Source: Ectobius pallidus
Taxonomy: Eukaryota; Arthropoda; Insecta; Blattodea; Ectobiidae
Assembly (NCBI GenBank): GCA_964059195.1
Contig: CAXKWD010000003.1
Location: 19,512,606-19,576,605 of the forward strand
Direction: 5' to 3'
DNA: 64,000 nucleotides
Part shown: piece by piece, positions 34,421 to 44,200 of the stretch
How the letters are laid out: every line of letters begins with the position of its first letter
Numbering within the stretch: position 1 is the stretch's first letter
Notes under the pieces: generated by a model
Database searches by the model: none
Told to the model about the DNA's origin: nothing
The model's input: only the letters and a program-made list of their open reading frames with translations
Made by a program: the position numbers and the translations under genes

Positions 34421-34540
34421 TGAGGACCTACGTATGAAGGGTATAGGAAATGTATTGGCTAGATATAGCACTGCAATGGTCTGAAGACATTGAAAAGCAA
34501 AGATATGGCAGCGATTCACAAGCCGATCACATTATTGTGA
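34421..34540 (+). repeat. Truncated last unit of the exon-like array
   Basis: It contains the CTACGTATGAAGG, GGAAATGTATTGGC and ATATGGCAGCGATTCACAAG blocks found at the ends and starts of units 2-5, then diverges. With the LINE removed it lies about 767 bp after the start of unit 5, in register with the array. Confidence 0.65.
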
Positions 34541-35100
34541 TACTCGATGGAGGAAGCATTTCAAACACTTCATGCGATTTCTCTTGAGCCCTTTCGCAAT
34601 TTCCTGTCTTCCAGTATTGTTTCAAATTACCGATTCCTCGGTCTTTAAGTTAAATCCCAAGCTATCACGACACAAGAAATTGACAACAATTAATAAACAA
34701 AAGACAAACTGGGAAAGGCTAGGAAACTTCATAATGAGATAAGTAGCAATAAACACCACGCACGACAGATACCAACTCCTCTCCAGACAATTTATGAAAA
34801 CCATCCTCTTGGCCCTAAAATAATGACAGCTTGTTACTTTTACATTCCTGTCATATTTCCAGAGCCTTATTTCCATACGTAGCAAAAACCCGGATGAAAA
34901 TATAACATCCTTTCTTCCTATCTACCGGACAAGAAGCATACCTATAACTGTATCTTCTCAGTGTTCAACATGGTTGGCCATGGGAAATCGAGACTACCAT
35001 TGCACGGACGCAATTGACAATACTTTCCTAGGAGTATCATCAGCGTCGTTAAAGAACAGCGAACAACAATAGCAACGTAAAGATTACTCATCCCAATCCA
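34541..35100. other. Unassigned stretch after the array
   Basis: About 560 bp without recognisable repeats or coding motifs. An 87-codon minus frame (34622-34885) shows no family features. Confidence 0.4.
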
Positions 35101-35445
35101 CCACTTATACAACTATTTAGGCCTTTTCACGTGGATATTAAAATATCTTGGAAGCAACACATACAATCTGTTTGCACAAAGTTATCGAGGACAGTTTTTC
35201 TGCTAAGTAGATTAAGACAATTTCTTCCAACTAATGCGCTATTAGATGCCTATTATGGATTTTTCTCACTCGCATCTGACTTATGGTTTACTGTTTTGGA
35301 AAAACTGTCCAGGTGCAAAAGAAGTATTTATTCTACAAAAGAAGGCAGTCATTATTAAGGGATGTGGCCCCAAAACTCATTGTCAAACCTATTTTTAAGG
35401 ATCTTGGAATTCTCACGATCTCCTCTAAACTAAAACTAAAATAAA

Positions 35446-35630
35446 CTAAACTCCGTGGCGCTACATCCCTGAAGGGACAAGGCCTACCACCCGACCGCTG
35501 CGTCATCTACCATAGGCTGATGGCAGGATTGAGGGGCATCTGGTCAGCATGCCGACAACCACAGCCGTTAATAATGGTTTCCATGACCGGAGCCGCTACT
35601 TTTCTATCAAGTAGCTCCTCTCTCACGTTC
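35446..35630 (-). mobile_element. SINE fragment (family C), headless
   Basis: It matches the distal part of the SINE at 57365-57690: CTACCACCCGACCGCTGCGT, GTCAGCATGCCGACA and CTATCAAGTAGCTCCTC. The tRNA-like head is missing. It lies inside the LINE tail. Confidence 0.7.
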
Positions 35631-35856
35631 TCTTCACAATTTGTATTTACAGACTAGTACAAGTACATGAATACTTGCAGAATCATGTTGCTATTAATAC
35701 TGTGCATAACCGTCCCATGTAGGACTCGGAATGACCACAACTTGGTTATTCCTAATTTTAGATTAACTAAGACACAGAACAACCATATTGTATTAGGAAT
35801 CAAGCTGTATAACAACATCAGAAACGTAAGAAACATTGAAGACTTTAAAACCAAAA

Positions 35857-36673
35857 TCTCTATATATATAAAAGGCTTTGTCCTGACTGACTGAATGAAT
35901 GACTGACTGATTGACTGAATGACAGGAATCAACGTAGAGCCTAAACTATAACAGGTAGAGACTTGGAATTTTGACAGTACCTTCGTTTTATAATGTAGGT
36001 GCTCACTAAGAAAGGATTTTGAAAAATTCTGATTCTAAATGCCAAAAATTAAATGTTTTTGAAAATACTTAATCCCTTTTTACATAGAATTATCAATTCC
36101 AAATCACAGAATGCCAAATGGTATCAGGTGGGCTTGGAAGAAACAAATGAAATGCACTTTTGACAAATAAGAGAAGTTATCAAAATAATTCATGTTATAA
36201 ATAAATATTACAGAATGAAATCCACTAAAATAATGGAATCACATAACTTTCTCTACCCTGGACATAGAGAAAACAAAACGAGGTATGGTAATGTGTATAT
36301 TATTATATTATATCGCAGGTTTTTGGAGAGAAAAGTATGAAGGCTTTATTGGTAACATAAGAGTGGGAAATTTCCCGCCTCGATATTACAATTTTATGTT
36401 ACAGGAATTTCTGTTTCTTCTTATTTAAACCTCTACCAGGCTTGCTGTGCACTGTACAAGCGATGGGATGCAAAATTCTAGATCCTCTATGAGCCATAAA
36501 AAACTATATCAAGCGTTTTCTGAGGGAATAGTTTGAATGTAATAAGTCGTTCTTCCTATTTCAAATTATAAATGCCTATATAAGGACCTAGAATTTAAAA
36601 TTGAAAATCCTTCATAAGCTAATTTCCAATTACAAAATACAAAACCCGGGCGACGCCGGTTCTTTTAAGCTAG
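35857..36673 (+). mobile_element. Complete non-autonomous Helitron in a LINE
   Basis: It starts TCTCTATATATATAAAAGGC after AAAA and ends with hairpin CCCGGGCGACGCCGG, then AAGCTAG before a T. It is 817 bp. A GACTGACTGAATG-type minisatellite lies just inside the 5' end. No Rep/helicase. The LINE frame continues on both sides. Confidence 0.85.
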
Positions 36674-36856
36674 TCACATATATACTTTTAAATAGGACTT
36701 TTTACACTTTCCAAGAATGTCTTGAATATAACTTTGAATGATTGTTTTTGCATTGTGTATCTCTTGACCAAACCTATTGTAATGTTATATTAATGGTGTT
36801 ACAATAGCTTACTGATCGGGAAGAACATAGTGTGAGAGTGTTCGGAAACAGGGTGT

Positions 36857-38254
36857 TGTAACCGATCAGTTCATATGGACTTATATAAAAAGAGGAATCA
36901 AATATAAGAAAATACATTTCACGGACAATATTTGAACTTCCCGCAACATTATCGACTACTAAAAACTACCATTACGCCTAGACTATTACAATGACCATAA
37001 AACGAATTACATGACAAGACAGAGGACATTTACACGAACAATTTGATATACAACATGACCATCTGAATCAAAAGACATTACCAGCAATTACAAATAATTA
37101 ATCAAACGATTAATTATTAACACGACAACATAGAAAATTACATCATTCAACGTATAATCAAGAAAGCTATACAACTACACTTATTGCAGACAATAGTGAC
37201 AATTACTTTATGAATTATTAACTAAATAAGGGAATACAATGAAGTGAAGGCGTGGCTTTTTGTCTGGAGAAGTCCACTGTCGCCAGCTATTAAAGTGAAG
37301 TTGATGGATACGTTTCTCCCCAAACCTCAACCCACTTTAACGACAAATATTTCAAACACTAGCAGACGACTTAGCTAATTTCCAATCACAAGAGACAAAG
37401 CCTACTGACAGAACCAATGGAATGGCTAGAATATTTTAACACAGAAACATATTAACACGAACAGGAGCGACCAACAGAGACTTGAAGACATCTATTCAAC
37501 AGCGACGGACGTAAATTTTATAGACTAAACCGGAGTTAGAAATATACAGTGAAACAGTAACAAGTACTAATATTAATTTTATACCGACTTTTAAATAATA
37601 CGGTCGAGGATAAAGATATATATATATATTGGAATAAGACAAGATTATAGATATTATTTTTCGTATTGAAAAGTTAAACGAATAAATACCGCCATAAGAT
37701 ATATAACCTAAAATTCCTGCAATAAAACGTGCAGATGTTATAAGTATAATAATATAACCTAAAGTAATTTTGGCGACGACGAAGCAAATAGATAAAGACA
37801 TTACTGTATTCTTCCTCCAGACATTTTAAGAAATTAACAAATTAAGTGAAAGATTTTCGGACAAAATAAACTTACAAATATTATTCAAGTTCATTATCAA
37901 TAGACTTCATTTTTACGACCTATAATCCCTTCATCTTATATCCTATTTTAGTTTTCGTCGAGCACGACCCTGAAAGAGATCTCGCTCTATCAACTGAGTT
38001 AGAAATAGCCGGACATAATATATTCAACGACCCCTACTGACAATTATACATTGGCACCCAACAGTCATAAATTAGCACCCAACATTACGAACAGTTATAA
38101 ATTGGCACCCATTTTGACGTTAATCATTTCATCACCCTACGAACAGTTATAAATTGGTCGCCCAACTCTAGGCCAATATATCCAAACCTACAAACGGTTA
38201 TAAATTGGCGCTCATCTCGGTGCTAATCAAATACTCCCCCTACGAACGGTTATA
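36857..38254 (+). repeat. 5' long terminal repeat
   Basis: It starts TGTAACC and ends GGTTATA, an imperfect 7-bp inverted pair. TATATAAAA sits only 26 bp from the start (36882-36890). AATAAA occurs at about 37679 and 37866. The last 200 bp are a tandem repeat with a period of 51-53 bp. A 101-codon antisense frame at 37496-37801 is not supported as a gene. Confidence 0.93.
36882..36890 (+). promoter_or_regulatory. Candidate TATA box of the LTR promoter
   Basis: TATATAAAA is a good TATA match. If used, transcription would start near 36912-36920, giving a U3 of only about 60 bp and an unusually long R-U5. A second promoter further in cannot be excluded. Confidence 0.35.
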
Positions 38255-38275
38255 AATTGGCTCCCATCTCAGGGC
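38051..38275 (+). repeat. Repeated LTR-end/primer-binding-site motif
   Basis: TTGGCNCCCA-like strings preceded by GTTATAAA occur at 38051, 38102, 38154, 38205 and 38257, with a shorter one at 38072. Only the last follows the true LTR end and would be the primer-binding site (TGGCTCCCATCTCAGG from 38258). The upstream copies are inside the LTR. TGGCACCCAAC at 38052 is closest to the TGGCGCCCAAC used by known gypsy elements. Confidence 0.7.
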
Positions 38276-38781
38276 AGAATTTTCGAAACGAAATAGGATA
38301 TAGGAATTAGGCCAACAAAAGTCAAAAATTTTTTTGAAACGACACGGGGGATAGACGAAATTCATTAATAAATTAATTCTTCGCAACAAACAGCAATAGT
38401 GTATAGACTCCATGTGGATTACCAACAACATCAACATTCACCATCAACATTCACCATAAACCCTCCACTCAACTGAAAATCTACACCCCCGCCCCCCCAA
38501 TTCTACAAGAGATCGACACCCCTCTTCAGCTTGTGACCTCCAGTCAGCTGATGGCCATTCCTAGGCTATTGACCGACAGACAGCTGCAACAACAGAAGGA
38601 CTAGGGTATCGTTAAAATTTTTTGCTTATACTTACAGAGTTCACAGAACAATCATATTTTTTCTCTTTAGTTTTTTTATTTTTTGTAAAAGCTTAAAATA
38701 ACTTTAAATTATATCCTTTCAAGAAGGAATGACTTTTTAGATTTATATTTCAGTAATTATTTTTCAATTTCACATTTTTCT

Positions 38782-41208
38782 ATGCGTTTACGCAATAACA
38801 AAATTAAGATGTCTGTGAAAACTGTACCAGTAGTAACATGTTCAAGTGATCCAGAACCACAGCATGAACCCCTACACCCAGTGTCAAATGATGAATCTAG
38901 TTTGCAAAGCAGTGAATTAGACAATAGAAATGTCAATGTAAGTGAGAATTTAACAGCAGGTGTAACATCCCAGTCAGCTGTTCCAACAGATACTATGTCT
39001 TCTAACCCTGAAATAGCCACTGTAAATGTCAATGCATTACAACAAATTATGAATGCTATAACTTCTCTGGCCAGTCAAAATACTGCGCTAACTGAAACAA
39101 TTAACTCATTGCAGACTGAAAGTAACAGTCAAAACACTGCGCTAACTGAAACCATAAATTCAATGCAAACTGAATTAAACAGTCAAAATACTAATCTAAC
39201 TACAACAATTAATTCAATGCAGACTGAATTTAAAACTGAACTTAATAATCAAATGAATTCATTGCAGACTGAATTTAACAATCAAAACACTAATCTAAAC
39301 ACAACAATTAACTCATTGCAGACGGAATTTAATAGTAAAATGAATTCAATGCAGACCGAATGTAACAATCAAAATACTAACCTCACTACAACAATTAATT
39401 CTTTGCAGAATGAATTTAATAGTCAGAATACTACCTTAACAACAACAATAAATTCAATGCAAACTGAACTTAATGAAAACTTGAATTCAGAGCTAACATC
39501 TCAAACTAGTAATCTTACTCAGTTAATGCAAAACCATAGACAACAGGTTGCTGAGGAATTAATGCAAATCGATTCCCGAGTAACACAACAGATAGCATCT
39601 TCAGAAAATATCTTAACTGGACAAATAGAAGCTGTTCAGACAGAGGTTTGTACTCAGATAGAAACTGTACAGACAGAGGTTCGTACCCAGGTAGATGGAA
39701 TTCGAAATCATGTAAGTGCAGTAGAAAGAGAAGTTAGGAGTAACAACACTAGATTGGTATCCCTTAATTCGGAGTTGGACAGATTGCGTCATAGGTTACG
39801 GGATCAGGAAGATCGTACAGAGAGTACAGTCTTGGTCTCTGACCGGGGCGAAATTGCGTCAACTTCATCTGCTCTCCTAGACACGCCTACTGATACACCT
39901 ATCATTCCCCCTCTACCCGCAAGCTTACCAAGATCCAATAACGGATTGAACCATCACACTGCAGGTAATTCAAATCCAAATAATAATAATAATCATCAAA
40001 ATTTCAACCCCAGTAATCAGATTGGATTTACCCTTAGTCAAAGCGACTTGCCTCTTCCCACGTTTGAGGACAAACAGAAGACTAACCCTGTCAGATATTT
40101 GCGCGAATTAAAGACTTTTTTCAATTTAAGAAATGTACCTGAACAGTTAAAAATGATCATGGTATCCAGGTCATTAAAAGGTAGTGCAGCTCGATGGTTC
40201 AATGTAGTTAATGATACGCTGGAATTGAATATGCAGACATTCGAAGAGTCCTTTCTTCGAGAATTCTGGTCAATATCAGATCAAGAGAGATTAAAAGGTC
40301 AGATTTTTCATGGAAGTTTTGATCGTAATAGCGGCCAAACCTATATGGAACATTTTATTTCTTTATGTGATTCAAAACAGCTGTTAACCCCTAGTATCGA
40401 AGATGAAGTCTTCATCAAAGCCCTCTGCTTACACTATCCGTTTTCAATAAAGAACAGTTTAATTGTTGCAAGCCCCAAGACAATCCCTGACATGATAGCA
40501 TTGTTGAAATCCCTACAGGAATCCCCGTTTCCACCACAAAAGATAAATAAATCCCAAGTTACCAACATTAATCAAGGCCTAAAAAGAAACATTAATTACG
40601 TTCAAACCAAACCCAACCAAAACGCTTTTGGATGCGAGACGCGGACAGGATCTGCCCAGTTGTGTGAGGAACAACAACAAGTAAATGAAAACGAGACTAA
40701 TGTTATCCATGAAAATAGCTCGGATAGCCCAGGACAGTTCTGGAGAAATACGCCATATCAGAGAGGAAATAGGACTTCTTATTGGAGGAGTAGAAATTTC
40801 AGATATCGCCCTTATTATTTCAACAATGGCAGGAACTACTCAAGCTACAACAACGGTTTCAGAAACAACAATTCCCAAGACCAAAACTACAATAATAATT
40901 ACAATAGCAATAATTATAATGGCTATACAAATAATAACAACTTCACAGGCTCAAATCAGAACAATAGGAATAACTATGGCAGAAGACCATACAATGGAAC
41001 ACCCCGATGGTTCCATAGAACTCAATACAATCAAGGATTTTTCCGACCAAGTTTTCGAGGTAGAAATAACTCACGCCGTGGACTAAACCGATATGCAAAT
41101 AACAATGGACAGAATAATGAAAACCAACATAACACAACTAATAACAATCATGAAAATGGCAACAATGACCACCAGTCACCACCACCGACGGTTGTTTTAA
41201 ACGACTAA
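38782..41208 (+). CDS. gag: Gag polyprotein of the LTR retrotransposon
   Basis: Gag would form the particle that packages element RNA. The frame is 808 codons. The ATG at 38809 (Met10) has a better context (A at -3) than that at 38782. Residues 85-340 are a predicted long coiled coil built of repeats of about 20-25 residues around TINSLQTEFN. Residues 420-580 resemble the retrotransposon Gag/capsid domain, with LPLPTFEDKQKTNPVRYL, GSAARWF, EESFLREFW and YMEHFISL. Residues 640-808 are rich in Asn, Arg and Tyr. No CX2CX4HX4C knuckle is present, so RNA binding probably relies on this basic tail. The stop overlaps the start of the pol frame. Confidence 0.92.
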   Translation: MRLRNNKIKMSVKTVPVVTCSSDPEPQHEPLHPVSNDESSLQSSELDNRNVNVSENLTAGVTSQSAVPTDTMSSNPEIATVNVNALQQIMNAITSLASQNTALTETINSLQTESNSQNTALTETINSMQTELNSQNTNLTTTINSMQTEFKTELNNQMNSLQTEFNNQNTNLNTTINSLQTEFNSKMNSMQTECNNQNTNLTTTINSLQNEFNSQNTTLTTTINSMQTELNENLNSELTSQTSNLTQLMQNHRQQVAEELMQIDSRVTQQIASSENILTGQIEAVQTEVCTQIETVQTEVRTQVDGIRNHVSAVEREVRSNNTRLVSLNSELDRLRHRLRDQEDRTESTVLVSDRGEIASTSSALLDTPTDTPIIPPLPASLPRSNNGLNHHTAGNSNPNNNNNHQNFNPSNQIGFTLSQSDLPLPTFEDKQKTNPVRYLRELKTFFNLRNVPEQLKMIMVSRSLKGSAARWFNVVNDTLELNMQTFEESFLREFWSISDQERLKGQIFHGSFDRNSGQTYMEHFISLCDSKQLLTPSIEDEVFIKALCLHYPFSIKNSLIVASPKTIPDMIALLKSLQESPFPPQKINKSQVTNINQGLKRNINYVQTKPNQNAFGCETRTGSAQLCEEQQQVNENETNVIHENSSDSPGQFWRNTPYQRGNRTSYWRSRNFRYRPYYFNNGRNYSSYNNGFRNNNSQDQNYNNNYNSNNYNGYTNNNNFTGSNQNNRNNYGRRPYNGTPRWFHRTQYNQGFFRPSFRGRNNSRRGLNRYANNNGQNNENQHNTTNNNHENGNNDHQSPPPTVVLND

Positions 41209-41247
41209 GGGCACCATTGGAACCTCGCAAAAGGGGCCCTGCAGTTC
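41196..41247 (+). promoter_or_regulatory. -1 ribosomal frameshift signal between gag and pol
   Basis: The heptamer T TTA AAC (41196-41202) is exactly in the gag frame, two codons before its stop codon, and a slip of -1 there enters the pol frame (CGA CTA AGG...). This fits the X XXY YYZ rule. Five bases downstream, AGGGC (41208-41212) can pair with GCCCT (41236-41240), and GAAC (41220-41223) in the loop can pair with GTTC (41244-41247), a possible small H-type pseudoknot. Pol has no ATG near its start. Confidence 0.75.
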
Positions 41248-44200
41248 TAAGGAACAATAATGGAGGTACAGCTAATAAAGTCATGAAACTATCAGATAAA
41301 GCACTCAGGTCAGCACCACACTCAGTACAAGACTCTAAAGCCTACAAACAAGCTTTGTCAACAACTGTTACACAACACAAACCCACTATACTTAGTAGAA
41401 AAGGATTTTCGAATGCCGCCGTGCATGCTGTAAGTAGCATGGTGTGCCCGAGCAATTCAGGATTTACTGGTGCAAAACATAATAAAATTGCAGTAAATAA
41501 CCTGAATGACACTAATATTGATTCTGTTAACAATAAAAAGGAAAACCACAAAACAGGACATCACAACAAGGCAATGATTCACAACAAAGAAATAGTTCGT
41601 GATAAAATTGCAACTATACATGACACTGCTATAACAGACACACTTTCTAAAACTAGCAACACAACACCCCACATTTTTACAGACAACAATGCAGTGGACA
41701 ACAATATAGTTATTAACAATGACTATACAACAACTGATTTTCACAACAATACAGACATGACCACGCCCACAGATATTACTGTAGGCATCTTACAACGTAG
41801 TGAATTGTCTCAAGACCCAAATAAACCCCCTACTATTGAGGTATTGATAGGTGAAAATCCCTATCAAATTACCCTTGATACTGGCTCGGATGCCCAAGTA
41901 ATGTCGCAAAACACATTCTTGGAGTTGCAACGAACTAGAGCAATCACACAGATTTTACCTGTATACAATATGTCTGCACTTCTAGCGGCAGGCCGAACAA
42001 GATTTAGAATACGACACCAATGTTTCGTACCTTTAAACATAGCCGGTCATACAGTGGAAGTACTTTTCCTTGTAATAACAGGGCTAAATTTACCATTGAT
42101 TGTAGGCAGTGAAGTTTTTAGACAGCTAGAAGCTATCATTGACTTTAGAAACGAAAATTTCAATTTTATTGGAAATGACAGGCAGGAGCTTACTGTACCG
42201 TTCCGGAGGCCAGCCCCCCTTCCATTCACAGCAGGCGACTGTAACCCAGACCTGCAGGAAGAGACGTTCTTTGTTGAGGCTGTAAATACCTACCCCCAAC
42301 CCCTCATACAGCTTACACAAGACGACCATTCACAACAACCACTCACTCCACTTCTGTCTTCTCAAACAGAACATAATATACAACACTTAACTTCAGAAGT
42401 GGATGTAAATATTCAACACATTATGACGAGTTCTGAGATAGATTCGCTTATATTGGCCAAGGTAAGCGAAACTCAGGGCTTAGATACACACGCTCAGCAA
42501 ACTTTATTAGGTATACTGAGAAAACATAGAGATTTGTTTACCAATAAGATTGGAAAATGTAATCTCTATACACACCAAATAAACCGACGCTCTACCACTG
42601 TAATACGACATAAACCGAGACCCATCCCATTGAATTTAAGAGCCAAAGTAACTGCTGTGATACAAAACATGTTGGATCAGGGAATCATCGAGGACTCAAT
42701 GAGCAATCATAGTAATCCCCTCTGTATAGTAATAAAGCCCTCAGGAGATATTCGCTTAACGATTGATGCTCGGACCCTCAACAATGACTGCCAGGAGGAC
42801 AACTATAAGCCGTTGACTTCTGATGAGTTATTATCAAGAGCAAAAGAAGGAGATTATTTCTCTTCAACCGACCTAAATTCAGCTTTTTGGCAAATCCCTT
42901 TAGACTCAGAATCACGCGATATGACCAGTTTTAATTATCAAGGACGGCATTTCAGATTTTGTCGCGTCCCATTTGGCTGTCGCACGTCTTCAGCCGCACT
43001 GCTACGTGCGCTAGCACTAACTTTCAATTGGAGCAGCAACCCTTTCATAATCCCCTACCTCGACGACATTTTGATTGCGTCATATTCAATAGCAGATCAC
43101 ATGGATCACATAGACCAAACCTTAGACAAGCTAAGAACAGCAGGATTCACCCTTAATATCTCCAAGTGCCATTTCTTTCAGCGAGAGGTAAAATTTCTCG
43201 GATATATTATATCCGGGAAAGATTTCCGTATCGACGACGAAAAGGTGGCAGCCATCTTGCAAATTCCAGCCCCTAAGAATCAGAAACAATTACGATCTTT
43301 CCTTGGTGTATGCCAATATCAGGCCAGATTTGTACAAAATTATGCCCAAGAAATTTTTCCCCTAAAGCCTCTTTTGCGGAAGGCCCAGAAATGGGAATGG
43401 ACCACGGAACATGATGCGGCCTTCAATAAGGTTAAGCAGCTGTTCGCGGAGTCCATCCGACTGCAAAAGCCAGACGATTCGATTCCATATTTTATAGCCA
43501 CAGATGCCAGTGCCCGTGGGATCGGAAGCATTTTATTCCAGGTTAAAGACGGCGAAAAACGCCTAATAGCCACCGCAAGCAAAGGCTTGAACACCACACA
43601 GTCCAGGATGTATCCTACCGAATTGGAAGTATACGCAGTTTATGAAGCCTTAAATAAATACAAACATTACATTTATAATCGCAAAGTAACAGTATTGTGC
43701 GACCACATGAGTCTGAGTTTTATCAATCAGTGCAAACTGAGCAACTCCAGAGTATCCAGGTTTATCAGCGCCATATCCCGATATAACATAGAAATACAGC
43801 ACATAAAAGGATTTGATAACAAACTTCCCGATATTCTTTCTCGTTTGCCTAGCCATCCAGGCATAGCCAGTATGGAAGGACAGGTTGAGAAAGAAGTCAA
43901 GATCATGAGAATCACTGTCAATGACAAATATAAGCTCAACAATAAATTAGCAAATTTAGTGACACTTCAGAACGACGACGAATACCTTTCATCTATTCGG
44001 CCTAAGCTGCAGGGCATCCCCGATTCAAATTCCAATCCGGCATGCGGCCATGATAACCAGAAAACCATTGCATTACACAATAATGTGATATACAAACTAT
44101 GCGGACTGGAAACCCCTACTTGGAAACCATACGTACCGAAAGCGTTGGAACATGACATAATTGCAAGCTACCACGAGAACTTAGCTCACAGCGGTACTGA

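Larger units (their letters stand above)
35101..36805 (+). pseudogene. CR1-like LINE tail split by a SINE and a Helitron
   Basis: The frames spell the end of a LINE polyprotein in order: SWKQHIQSVCTKLSRTVFLL and LRQFLPTNALLDAYYGFF (35131-35280), FILQKKAVIIKGCGPKT after a frame change (about 35322-35370), then RLVQVHEYLQNHV and PNFRLTKTQNNHIVLGIKLY (about 35650-35815), and a final LNRTFYTFQECLEYNF piece at 36690-36740. Removing the SINE at 35446-35630 and the Helitron at 35857-36673 restores collinearity. Inactive. Confidence 0.75.

Noticed and set aside
37496..37801. 101-codon antisense frame in the 5' LTR, repeated identically at 47333-47638
   Set aside because: The identity simply reflects the duplicated LTR. 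The hydrophobic peptide has no motif, and the frame is antisense to the element.
40685..41086. 133-codon Ile/Thr-rich frame inside gag
   Set aside because: It is a shadow frame of the Asn-rich gag tail (AAT/ACA repeats) and has no independent support.
41217..41219. Independent start codon for pol
   Set aside because: The codon is TTG, not ATG, and the frame is open upstream to 41169. Frameshifting from gag explains expression better.
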